From Arachnia propionica (GTDB taxonomy: Bacteria > Actinomycetota > Actinomycetes > Propionibacteriales > Propionibacteriaceae): a stretch of DNA of 64,000 bases. A program made the translations under genes and the position numbers. The stretch spans positions 1,054,001-1,118,000 of the forward strand of contig NZ_CP146373.1 of the NCBI RefSeq assembly GCF_037055325.1, given 5' to 3'. Positions 7,513 through 15,690 of the stretch are shown here, piece after piece; the stretch's first letter is position 1, and each line of letters starts with the position of its first letter. The notes below the pieces were generated by a model, which made no database searches, was not told the origin of the DNA, and saw only the letters and a program-made list of their open reading frames with translations.

Positions 7513-8697
7513 ATGACCTTCCTCGACGATGTGACCTCCCAGCTCGACGCTTTGCGCGCCGAGGGCCTGTACAAACACGAAGAGCCGCTCACTACGGCTC
7601 AGGCGGCACACGTTGGCGTCCCGGCTGGGAACGTCATCAACCTGTGCGCAAACAACTATCTGGGGCTCGCGGACTCACCCGAGCTGATCGCGGCTGCCAC
7701 GGAAGCTCTCGAGCGTTGGGGTTTCGGCATGGCCTCTGTGCGGTTCATCTGCGGTACCCAAACCCAGCACCTGGACCTCGAGGCCGGGCTGACCCGGTTC
7801 CTTCGGCTCGGGGCAGAGGGATTCGACACCATCTTGTACTCATCGTGTTTCGACGCCAACGGCGGACTGTTCGAGACTCTGTTCGGAGCCGAGGACGCGA
7901 TCATCTCGGACGAGCTCAACCACGCCTCCATCATCGACGGGGTACGCCTGAGCAAGGCGGCTCGTCACCGGTACCGCAACCGGAACCTCGACGATCTGCG
8001 TGCCCGCTTGAAGGAGACCCGGGATGCGCGACACCGGATCATCGTCACCGACGGCGTGTTCTCGATGGATGGTTACGTCGCCCCGCTGGACGATATCTGC
8101 ACCCTGGCGGACGAGTACGACGCACTGGTGATGGTTGACGACTCACACGCCGTGGGCTTCGTCGGCGAAACCGGAGCCGGCACCCCGGAGCGTTTTGGTG
8201 TCGCCGAACGCATCGACATCATCACCGGTACCCTCGGCAAGGCTCTCGGCGGAGCCTCCGGAGGTTACACCTGCGCCCGCTCCCCCATCGTGGAGTTGCT
8301 GCGCCAGCGGTCGCGACCATACTTGTTCAGCAACTCTTTGGCACCGTCGATCGTTGCTGCCACCCTGGCAGCCCTCGGTCTCCTCAGCCGTTCCGGCGAG
8401 CTCCTCGACCGGTTGCGCGAGAACGCCGCCTATTTCCGCACTCGCATGGCCGAGGAAGGATTTGAGATCCCCGAATCCGATCACCCGATCGCTCCCGTAA
8501 TGATCGGCGACGCAGTGCTTGCAGCCCGCATGGCGGACGCCATCCTGGCACGCGGCGTCTACGTACGCGCTTTCAGCTACCCGGTGGTTCCCAAGGGCCG
8601 GGCGAGGATCAGAACCCAGCTGTCGGCTTCTTTGACCCGAGAAGACCTGGATACAGCGATCCGCGCATTCGTCGAGGCAAGGTCGGAGGTGCGGTGA
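7513..8697 (+). CDS. kbl: 2-amino-3-ketobutyrate CoA ligase (glycine C-acetyltransferase)
   Basis: 394 residues, a PLP-dependent alpha-oxoamine synthase. It cleaves 2-amino-3-ketobutyrate with CoA to glycine and acetyl-CoA, completing threonine breakdown begun by Tdh. The PLP Lys is K243 in [13 protein letters not shown]. The cofactor pocket also shows [11 protein letters not shown] (about 207-217), [11 protein letters not shown] (about 133-143) and the N-terminal [16 protein letters not shown]-like ribosome site lies about 8 nt before the ATG. The tdh-kbl order is the same as in many bacteria (kbl-tdh in E. coli). Confidence 0.95.
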   Translation: MTFLDDVTSQLDALRAEGLYKHEEPLTTAQAAHVGVPAGNVINLCANNYLGLADSPELIAAATEALERWGFGMASVRFICGTQTQHLDLEAGLTRFLRLGAEGFDTILYSSCFDANGGLFETLFGAEDAIISDELNHASIIDGVRLSKAARHRYRNRNLDDLRARLKETRDARHRIIVTDGVFSMDGYVAPLDDICTLADEYDALVMVDDSHAVGFVGETGAGTPERFGVAERIDIITGTLGKALGGASGGYTCARSPIVELLRQRSRPYLFSNSLAPSIVAATLAALGLLSRSGELLDRLRENAAYFRTRMAEEGFEIPESDHPIAPVMIGDAVLAARMADAILARGVYVRAFSYPVVPKGRARIRTQLSASLTREDLDTAIRAFVEARSEVR

Positions 8698-8742
8698 AAG
8701 TCGTACAGAACACACCTGCTAAAACCGCCGGACACATCTTTG

Positions 8743-9105
8743 ATGACATGTTTTGATGCAGCGCCTCTACCTCGCGATGCTCAGCCATCCCGCGGGGGAA
8801 TCATTTCGATACCGGCTATCCTTAGCGGCGCACGTGGGCGCGTGGCACGTGGCGGTCACCTCTTGGTCACCACTTCGGAAGTCATTTTCGAGCCCCACGC
8901 CTTCAACTTGAACATCGAGAAAAGTCAGCTGCGCATTCCCGTATCAGAAATCGTCGGAACACGTTTGAGAACCGTCATCCTCACCGCCACCATCGTGCTC
9001 TCAACAGCTCACTGCGGCGACGTGGAGTTCGTGAGTTGGAGCAGGAAGAAAATCGTTGCAGCAATTCTACAGGCACGCGCTGGACAAGGACTGCCCTGCT
9101 GGTAG
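8743..9105 (+). CDS. Hypothetical protein with GRAM/PH-like fold
   Basis: About 120 residues from the ATG at 8743; a TTG at 8740 is in frame, and a later start is possible because the first 25 residues are poorly structured. From about residue 30 the pattern of short beta strands resembles a GRAM or PH-like domain: GHLLVTTSEVIFEPHAF, LRIPVSEIVGTRLR, VEFVSWSRKKIVAAI. Such domains bind lipids or act in protein contacts. There is no membrane segment. It starts 45 nt after kbl and may be read with it. Function unknown. Confidence 0.6.
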   Translation: MTCFDAAPLPRDAQPSRGGIISIPAILSGARGRVARGGHLLVTTSEVIFEPHAFNLNIEKSQLRIPVSEIVGTRLRTVILTATIVLSTAHCGDVEFVSWSRKKIVAAILQARAGQGLPCW

Positions 9106-9432
9106 CTCTGAAATCTTTGGAGTTGGCCTAACAAAAATCACGATACTTCAGAGATAGGGCACGCATCCGCCGGCACGAATGGAGTCTCTTCGCAGTTCAA
9201 CAGGTTTGTTCGCAGCTATCATCAAGCTGATCTACCCAGAGGCATCGCCAGTCAGAGAACAGTCCTTGAATACGCATCAATGGACAACGATAACCTGCAG
9301 CGTGAAACGAGAATCAGGCTGATTGCAGCATGTCTCATGCCTCTAGCAGCGCCGACAAGCCGCCTCGACATCTTTCTTCACTCACACCTCACAAGCAGCA
9401 CCCGGGGACAAGAACCAGAATTTTTACGTATA
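9106..9432. other. Gene-poor, AT-richer stretch
   Basis: No convincing gene. One frame starting near 9183 would give 47 residues. Another, without a start codon, stays open to about 9438 and includes MDNDNLQRETRIRLIAA. Neither matches a family I know. Base composition is lower in GC than the flanks, suggesting acquired or decayed DNA. Confidence 0.5.
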
Positions 9433-9753
9433 TCATAAACCCCGCTTATTCGCCTTTTCTATTTCATTCAAAAGCTTGCTATCCGCCTTAATACTCAAGC
9501 GCTCAGAAAGGAGCATTACAAGTGCAACAAACTGCCCTGATATGACAGCAGAAACACTCCAATAGAGCCCCTCGTTGACCATGAAGAAAAATAGAGCAAC
9601 ACCCACCAGGTAGACTGGAATAGAAATTGCCAGATACTTTGATTTTGGCACAATGAACCAGAAAGGAAGCACCTTTCCCGGCTCGAGTTTATGCTCCCCG
9701 ATCAATCCGAACCATTGAAGGATTCTATACAGAATACTTGACTTCTTTGCCAC
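9433..9753 (-). CDS. Hypothetical two-helix membrane protein in AT-rich island
   Basis: 106 residues from the GTG at 9753, chosen because GGGAGG lies 6 nt upstream; an in-frame start at 9783 has no such site. The N-terminus is basic and aromatic (VAKKSSILYRILQWFGLIGEH split), then PFWFIVPKSKY. Two hydrophobic spans follow (about 55-72 and 76-95), then a charged Lys/Glu tail. Codon use is much richer in A and T than the neighbours, pointing to horizontal transfer. No family recognised. It reads towards kbl and away from tRNA-Leu. Confidence 0.6.
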   Translation of the reverse strand: MAKKSSILYRILQWFGLIGEHKLEPGKVLPFWFIVPKSKYLAISIPVYLVGVALFFFMVNEGLYWSVSAVISGQFVALVMLLSERLSIKADSKLLNEIEKANKRGL

Positions 9754-10185
9754 GCTTCGCCTCCCACCATTCCATCGCTCCACGCACCCACGCTCTGGGC
9801 ACAGAAGATTCTACCACGCCAGAAACCTGCAACACTCCTTTGCTTAAGAAGGAGTCGCCCCTACTCAACGATGCATCACTCAAAAAGAATCATTTACACC
9901 CCATGCCACCCAATGATCCAGCCCAACATTTCACCATCCGAAAAATCAAGCCCCAACGAATCAACCAGCACTTTCCCCACAACTATTGAGGTCGCCACTT
10001 TCCTACACTCCCGCCCCACGCCGGGAATCAAGACCACAGAAGAAAACGAGCGTTCTCTTCGCCGCAACGGCGGATAGAAGAGCATCGATCCACCTAGGGC
10101 ATTGACCAGAGACCATCCGATGCAGGCCGACACAAACGCGAGAAGAAACTCATACGGCAGGCAGTCTGAGGAAGATCCTCATGGG
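9754..10185. other. Non-coding part of the AT-rich island beside tRNA-Leu
   Basis: About 430 nt without a supported gene. The short frames in it lack ribosome sites and protein-like composition. A stretch around 9880-10000 is rich in A and C with little G on the plus strand. I looked for a second copy of the tRNA-Leu 3' end here and at 8700-9100 and did not see one. Confidence 0.5.
9760..9765 (-). promoter_or_regulatory. Ribosome binding site fixing the start at 9753
   Basis: GGGAGG on the minus strand, 6 nt before the GTG at 9753. It decides for the shorter version of this membrane protein. Confidence 0.6.
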
Positions 10186-10266
10186 TACCGGCGAAGGGAC
10201 TCGAACCCTCACGCGCAAGGCACAGGAACCTAAATCCTGCGTGTCTACCAATTCCACCACGCCGGT
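10186..10266 (-). tRNA. tRNA-Leu, anticodon TAG
   Basis: On the minus strand a class II tRNA of 81 nt. The acceptor ACCGGCG pairs with CGCCGGT. The D arm carries TGGTGGAATTGGTAGACAC, and anticodon stem CAGGA/TCCTG encloses loop TTTAGGT (anticodon TAG, codon CUA). A variable arm follows, then T loop GTTCGAGTC. CCA is not encoded. It starts 15 nt past the 3' end of dinB on the same strand and borders the AT-rich island. Confidence 0.95.
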
Positions 10267-10280
10267 CAGCGGGTGCCAGC

Positions 10281-11636
10281 TTACCGGGGGTGGAGGTCTT
10301 GTTCTGGCGACGTCTCAAGGTGAGTTGCAGGCAGATCGGACAGTTCCTTTGCCAGTCGCAGTTTCGGGTCATCCGCTAGGAATGTGTGAACGGGTCCGGG
10401 GCCGGTGTGCCTGGTCTCGAAACGAACGGTCACCCTACCCAGCCCAGATCCCCACACCCAGCCACACCCCAGTGCGTCGTGGATCACGTCGGCCCCGGGA
10501 AAGAACCCGCGGCCACGCACCCCCGAGGTGTCCACCTCGGTCTCAGTCTCGGTTCTTCCCGTCTCCTGGGTCTCGTCCTCGAACAGACGTTCTTGGGCGG
10601 CTCGGGTGAAGTTGCTAACCCCGATGCCGAGCAGCCTCACCCCCTCACGAACGTCCACCTCTGCCAAGAGTTCCTCACCCACCCGGCTGATTATCTCGGC
10701 ACGATCCGTTGCTCCCCCCAGCGACCTGGCCTTCGAAATCGTCGTAAAATCCGCCATCCGCACCTTGATTGCGACCGTGCGAGCAAAGACCCCGGAACGC
10801 TGCAATCGTCCGGCCACCGATTCCGCATCCCGCCTGAGTATGGAAACCAGACGGGGCCGGTCAGTCAGGTCGGTGGGAAAGGTGTCTTCCACCGAGATGG
10901 ATTTCGCCTCCCTTTCCACCTCCACCTCACGGTCATCGCGACCATGCGCCAGGTGCCGTAGCGATTCCCCGGCGGCACGCCCCAGTTCACGCACCAGCTC
11001 CCGGGGGTCGGCGACCCGCAGGTCAGCAACGGTGGCCAGGCCAAGGGCCAGCAGTTTTCCCTCCGTCACCGGCCCCACCCCGGGGATCGCCCGCACCGGC
11101 AGCGGGGAAATGAACTCAATCTCCTCTCCGGGAGCGATGATCCGGACCCCGTCGGGTTTCGCCGCCTCCGAGGCCAGTTTGGCCAGGAACTTGCTGCTGC
11201 CCACCCCCACCGATGCCGTCAGCCCGGCGGTGCGCCTGGTCAACTCTTGTCGCAACCCAGCGACATGTTCGTCAAGTTTCCCAAGGCCCCAGTCGCTGGC
11301 CTCGAGGTCTACATAGGCCTCGTCGAGGCTGAGGGGTTCCACCAACGGAGAAATCTCCCGCAGCAGCCCCATAACCGCCTGCGAAGACTGCCGGTAGGCA
11401 TCGAATCTGCCGCCCAGGAAAGCAGCATGGGGGCAGCGGCGCCGGGCCTCTGTCCCTGACATGGCGGATCGCACACCAAAAACCCGGGCCTCATAGCTGG
11501 CAGTGGCCACCACTCCCCGCGGCCCGGCTCCGCCGACGATCACGGGTTTGCCTCTGAGGCTGGGTTTGTCGCGCTGCTCCACGGCTGCGAAGAACGCATC
11601 CAGGTCCAGATGCAAGATGCTGGATGTGGATCGCAT
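10281..11636 (-). CDS. dinB: DNA polymerase IV (Y-family, DinB)
   Basis: 451 residues from the ATG at 11636; an upstream in-frame start adds ten residues without similarity. Error-prone translesion polymerase. Catalytic carboxylates are D11 in [13 protein letters not shown] and D105-E106 in [12 protein letters not shown]. The fingers/palm motif [21 protein letters not shown] and the helix-hairpin-helix thumb [16 protein letters not shown] are present, followed by a little-finger domain (about 240-345). About 100 extra C-terminal residues are typical of actinobacterial DinB. All catalytic residues are kept. It follows folA by 42 nt and may be co-transcribed. Confidence 0.95.
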   Translation of the reverse strand: MRSTSSILHLDLDAFFAAVEQRDKPSLRGKPVIVGGAGPRGVVATASYEARVFGVRSAMSGTEARRRCPHAAFLGGRFDAYRQSSQAVMGLLREISPLVEPLSLDEAYVDLEASDWGLGKLDEHVAGLRQELTRRTAGLTASVGVGSSKFLAKLASEAAKPDGVRIIAPGEEIEFISPLPVRAIPGVGPVTEGKLLALGLATVADLRVADPRELVRELGRAAGESLRHLAHGRDDREVEVEREAKSISVEDTFPTDLTDRPRLVSILRRDAESVAGRLQRSGVFARTVAIKVRMADFTTISKARSLGGATDRAEIISRVGEELLAEVDVREGVRLLGIGVSNFTRAAQERLFEDETQETGRTETETEVDTSGVRGRGFFPGADVIHDALGCGWVWGSGLGRVTVRFETRHTGPGPVHTFLADDPKLRLAKELSDLPATHLETSPEQDLHPR

Positions 11637-11678
11637 GGAGGTCAGGTTAGTGATCTCCCCCGACACGAACCGGTCGGT

Positions 11679-12158
11679 TCATTCCGGCGCCGGGGTTGGC
11701 CGGTACTGAACGAAGTCATAGCCTTCGTGGATTTCGCGACTGATCTCGGTCCATTCGTGGGAAGCAATAATGGGAAAAGTGGTGGGCCCTTCCGGTTCCT
11801 GATGGACATGGGTGATGTCCAATTCCGTCAGGTAGGGCCACGCCGCCGCGTAAATTTCTCCGCCCCCGCCGATGAAGCAGGTCTTTTCCGGGGTCGTCTG
11901 TGCCAATCCGATGGCTTCCTCGACGGAATGGGCAACCTCAACGTCCTCCGCCGACCACTCCGATTGCCGGGTGACAACGATTGTGCGGCGGTCGGGAAGC
12001 AGCCCGACCTGTTCGTGGGTTCTTCTCCCGAAGACGATGGTGTTCCCAGTGGTGACGGCCTTGAAACGGCGGAAATCCGCGGGGATGTGCCAGAGCATGT
12101 CCTCCCCCGATCCGATGACGCCGTTGTCGGCCACCGCGGCTATGGCGACTATCCGCAT
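11679..12158 (-). CDS. folA: Dihydrofolate reductase
   Basis: 159 residues. It reduces dihydrofolate to tetrahydrofolate with NADPH, needed after each thymidylate synthase turnover. Motifs: MRIVAIAAVADNGVIG at the N-terminus, LWHIPADFRRFK with acidic D28 of the folate site, and GRRTHEQV for NADPH. The ATG at 12158 starts the conserved strand; a start at 12188 would add ten unrelated residues. Thymidylate synthase is not adjacent but lies 12 kb away at 24600, in a different operon. Confidence 0.95.
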   Translation of the reverse strand: MRIVAIAAVADNGVIGSGEDMLWHIPADFRRFKAVTTGNTIVFGRRTHEQVGLLPDRRTIVVTRQSEWSAEDVEVAHSVEEAIGLAQTTPEKTCFIGGGGEIYAAAWPYLTELDITHVHQEPEGPTTFPIIASHEWTEISREIHEGYDFVQYRPTPAPE

Positions 12159-12347
12159 CACTTCTCCTTGACGTCCAACGCCACACATCTACCGCTCGAG
12201 AACCTCACCCTGATGGCGTTCTCCCACAACTCCGGCTTGGTGGCAGAACCATCGTAGGTGTCACGGAACGGTTCGGCCGTCGCAACCACGCCGTCAACCA
12301 TTTTCATCGTTGGCGATGTTGTCAGCCCCCTCGGGCACAATGATGGC

Positions 12348-14600
12348 GTGGTCGAGTTCTTCGGGGTCAGACATCATTCGCCGGCTGCGGCGCGTCTGGT
12401 CACTCAACGGATCACGAGCTGCCCTCCTGCGGCTGTCCTGGTCGAGGGTCCCACTGAATACAACCAGCGCATCGAGGAGCTGATGCTCGAGCATGAGCTT
12501 CCGATCATGCTCTACTCGTGGGCGCCCATGTTCCCTGACGCCCCCGAGGACAGCACGGATTGGGGCATCCGCCGGGGCAGTTTCTACCCACTGACCGACT
12601 ACAGTCCCGAATGGGTCGCCCTGCGCACCGCACACCAGGAGGGGATTCCGGTCGAATTCATCGACCTTCCCTGGTTGGCCTTCTCGGACATCGCCGTGGC
12701 GGAAAACCGCTACGCTGAGGCCTCGGTCACCGAGGAGGCCGCAGAGAAGCTGATCCAGGAATTCGGTGTCGACGACATGGCCAGCCTGATCGACGAGTTG
12801 ATCGAGATCGATCCGGAGTTGTCGCTGGATTCCTACGAGGAGCGGATGAGGTTGCTTGGATCATTCCTGCGCGGCGAACCCGATCCGGAGACAAAGGCAC
12901 GTGAAGCGCACATGGCTCACCGGATAGCCGATGCTCAGCGGCGTTTCGGCGATGACATCCTTGTGGTCTGCGGAGCCGCCCACGTCGATGGCTTGGATGC
13001 GTTGCTGTCGAAGGATGTAGAGCCGGTGGATGTGTGGATGCCGCCTGTCGACGACAACCGCTACGGCATCGCACTGACCCCTACCTCCTACGCGGCACTC
13101 GACGCCCTCGACGGCTATGACGCGGGCCAGCCGAATCCCGGTTTCTACGACCGCCTGTACCGGGACCGCACCGAGGGGCGGTGTGACACCAGCGAGAAAC
13201 TGCTGGGACAGGTGGCACTGGAGCTTCGCAGATCGAAACAGTTCATCTCCCCTGCTGACCTGATCGCGGTGCAGGCCACCGCCGGGGCGCTCGCCCAGTT
13301 GCGAGGACATCAGCAGGTCTGGCGCACCGATCTCGTCGAGGGAATCACGACCGCCCTCGTCAAGGACGTTTCCGGGAAGGATCACCCACTGCTGCTCCAC
13401 GTCAACGATGCTCTGCGCGGTGACCGTCTCGGACGCTTGGCTGCAGGCACCCGACAACCCCCGTTGACGCTCGAGCTCCGCACCGATCTAGAAACCTTGG
13501 GCCTGCTTCCCACACCGAAGAGACGAGAGGAGTCCGCCGACCTGTCGGACGACCTCGGTCTGCTCCGTTCACGGTTGCTGCACTCCTTGGTGGCCCTGAA
13601 CATCCCGGGCATCAAGCTGGCCGCCAGCGCGGACGATGACGGCATCGAACGCTGGCTCCTGGTGTGGACCCCAGCTTTTGAGGGCTCCTTGGTGGAGACC
13701 GCCCGTTACGGGGGCAACCGGGAGCAAGCGGTGACCGCGCGTCTACTGGAACGCGCCGCCGGCATCACCTCGGACCCGGCAGCCGCTGCGAAACTCGTTC
13801 TGGAGGCTGCCCTGTGCGGGGTGGACCGTCTATCGGTCAGTCTCCAGGCCCGTACCGAAACCCTGCTGTCTACTTCCGCACATCTGGTGGGAATCGGTGC
13901 TGCAACCGGCATACTGATGCGGCTCTACCGTTACGACCCGATCCTGCGAGCCACCGGTCGCGCGGATCTGGGGCGCCTGCTGATCACGGCCTTCGACCGG
14001 TCGGTGCGGCTGCTGGAACGCCTCTCGCCGCTGCCGGAGGGACCGGGGCTGGAGGATTTCATCCAGGCCTTGTACCAGCTGACCGACAGCGCGGAACGCG
14101 TCGGTGGAGATCTGGGTTACGACATCGACGGCTACCACCAGGCCCTCTCGGTGGTGGTGGCGGACGACCGTCAGGCACCCACCGTCCGGGGAGCCGCCCT
14201 GGGTGCCCAGTGGCTGGCCGGGGCTCGCCCGGACCCGGAGATCGCCGAGCTGCTGTCCGTGATCGCGCTTCCCGAGCAGCTCGGCGATTTCGTCGCGGGC
14301 CTGTTGGGGGTCGCCCGGGAGGCCGCCCTGCGACGTCCGGACGCACTGCTCCGCCTCGACGACATCCTCACCGGCCTGGACGATGCAGCGTTCTTCGCCT
14401 CCCTGCCGGGGCTGCGGCGCGCATTCAGCCGCTACACCCAGCGTGAACGTTTCCAGGTGGCTCAGCTCATACTGGGGGAAGCTGCGGGATCGACGCTCCT
14501 GGACTTCTCCGGTTCCGCCGAGGACGCAACCGCCATCGCGGAGTTCGAGTCCGCCGTCGCGACATCACTGGATCGTTTCCTCGGGAGGCGGCATGGATGA
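12348..14600 (+). CDS. DUF5682 protein (Tiki/TraB-like GxxH motifs), YehM-like
   Basis: 750 residues from the GTG at 12348, chosen because VVEFFGVRHHSP is the expected N-terminus; an ORF from 12258 adds 30 unrelated residues. The first 260 residues look enzymatic: GVRH at 6-9, VEGPTEYN near 32-39, REAHMAHRI near 185-193, and VVCGAAHVDG with GAAH at 209-212. Two GxxH motifs of this kind define the Tiki/TraB/EreA superfamily, some of whose members are metalloproteases or esterases. The rest (about 290-750) is helical. First gene of the six-gene cluster; it overlaps the vWA gene by 8 nt. The DUF5682 call is firm. The enzymatic role is inference. Confidence 0.82.
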   Translation: MVEFFGVRHHSPAAARLVTQRITSCPPAAVLVEGPTEYNQRIEELMLEHELPIMLYSWAPMFPDAPEDSTDWGIRRGSFYPLTDYSPEWVALRTAHQEGIPVEFIDLPWLAFSDIAVAENRYAEASVTEEAAEKLIQEFGVDDMASLIDELIEIDPELSLDSYEERMRLLGSFLRGEPDPETKAREAHMAHRIADAQRRFGDDILVVCGAAHVDGLDALLSKDVEPVDVWMPPVDDNRYGIALTPTSYAALDALDGYDAGQPNPGFYDRLYRDRTEGRCDTSEKLLGQVALELRRSKQFISPADLIAVQATAGALAQLRGHQQVWRTDLVEGITTALVKDVSGKDHPLLLHVNDALRGDRLGRLAAGTRQPPLTLELRTDLETLGLLPTPKRREESADLSDDLGLLRSRLLHSLVALNIPGIKLAASADDDGIERWLLVWTPAFEGSLVETARYGGNREQAVTARLLERAAGITSDPAAAAKLVLEAALCGVDRLSVSLQARTETLLSTSAHLVGIGAATGILMRLYRYDPILRATGRADLGRLLITAFDRSVRLLERLSPLPEGPGLEDFIQALYQLTDSAERVGGDLGYDIDGYHQALSVVVADDRQAPTVRGAALGAQWLAGARPDPEIAELLSVIALPEQLGDFVAGLLGVAREAALRRPDALLRLDDILTGLDDAAFFASLPGLRRAFSRYTQRERFQVAQLILGEAAGSTLLDFSGSAEDATAIAEFESAVATSLDRFLGRRHG

Positions 14601-15690
14601 ACGATTGACACGCTGGCGGCTGGTGCTGGGGCGCGGTTCGGAACGACTCGGGGACCTGGATCCCCAGCAACAGGCCCGCTCCGATGCCCTGGGGTACCTG
14701 TATGACCGGGAGGGTCAGGGCGGCGGCGCCGGAGCAGGAGACGGGGCCTCGAGGCTGACCGTTCCGGAATGGATCAACGACATCCACACCCTGTTCCCAA
14801 AACGCACCGTCCGCACCATCGAGGAGGACGCCCTGGAGCGTTACGGCATGATCGAACTGGTGACCGACAAGGAACTCCTGGAACGGGTGGAGCCCTCCGA
14901 GACGCTGCTGCAGGCGATCCTGCAGACCAAACACCTGATGAACGCCGACGTGCTGCAGGCAGCCAGGCAGATCGTGCGGAAGGTCGTCGCGGAGCTGGTG
15001 GAGAAGATGCGTCCCAGGATCCGGCGCTCTTTGACGGGCCGACGCGACCCCAACCGGCGGAGTTTCTTCAAGGTGGCGGCGAACTTCGACCCGAAGCGCA
15101 CCATCCGCGCCAACTTGAAAAACTACTCGGCAGAGACACAGCAGCTGGTTATCTCGGAGCCGATCTTCTACTCGCGCACCCGCAGGCAGTCGGAGAAGTG
15201 GCAGTTCATGGTCGTGGTGGACCAGTCGGGTTCGATGGCCGAATCCGTGATCCACTCTGCCGTCACGGCCTCCATCTTCCACGGACTCCCGACACTGAAG
15301 AACCATCTGATCGCTTTCGATACCTCGGTGGTGGATCTCACCTCGGACATCGCCGACCCCGTCGAAACGCTGATGAAGGTGCAGCTCGGCGGAGGCACCG
15401 ACATCGCGCGGGCCATGCGCTACGCCGAATCGCTCATCACCGAACCGAGAAGGGCCATGGTGGTGCTCATCACGGATCTGTACGAGGGTGGCTCGGTGCA
15501 CGACCTGGCCCAGTGCGTCACCCGGATGGTCCAGGGTGGCAGCAAGGTACTGATCCTGGGCGCACTGACCACGAACGGGGCGGCCTCCTTCGACGAGGAG
15601 CTGGGGCGGCGGTTGGCCGCGCGAGGAGCCCGGGTGGGGGTCATGACCCCGTACGAGTTGGCTGACTGGGTGGCGGAGGTGATCCGGTGA
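14593..15690 (+). CDS. vWA domain protein with intact MIDAS, YehP-like
   Basis: 365 residues from the ATG at 14593. The N-terminal 200 residues are helical and charged, with RTVRTIEEDALERYG at about 71-85. A von Willebrand A domain follows (about 200-365). The metal-ion site is complete: D210-x-S212-x-S214 in DQSGSM, T269 in GGGTD, and D295 in ITDLYEG. No signal peptide or membrane span, so cytoplasmic. Such vWA proteins pair with MoxR ATPases, as in CoxD/CoxE, NorQ/NorD and RavA/ViaA, and a MoxR gene lies in this cluster. Starts inside the DUF5682 gene end and overlaps the next gene by 4 nt (ATGA-like coupling). Confidence 0.88.
   Translation: MDERLTRWRLVLGRGSERLGDLDPQQQARSDALGYLYDREGQGGGAGAGDGASRLTVPEWINDIHTLFPKRTVRTIEEDALERYGMIELVTDKELLERVEPSETLLQAILQTKHLMNADVLQAARQIVRKVVAELVEKMRPRIRRSLTGRRDPNRRSFFKVAANFDPKRTIRANLKNYSAETQQLVISEPIFYSRTRRQSEKWQFMVVVDQSGSMAESVIHSAVTASIFHGLPTLKNHLIAFDTSVVDLTSDIADPVETLMKVQLGGGTDIARAMRYAESLITEPRRAMVVLITDLYEGGSVHDLAQCVTRMVQGGSKVLILGALTTNGAASFDEELGRRLAARGARVGVMTPYELADWVAEVIR

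Noticed and set aside
9871-10133. Short ORFs on both strands in the AT-rich island
   Set aside because: No ribosome sites, no protein-like composition, and both strands are open only because stop codons are scarce locally.
14769-15665. 298-residue plus-strand ORF inside the vWA gene
   Set aside because: Out-of-frame shadow; the vWA frame holds an intact MIDAS and coupled ends.
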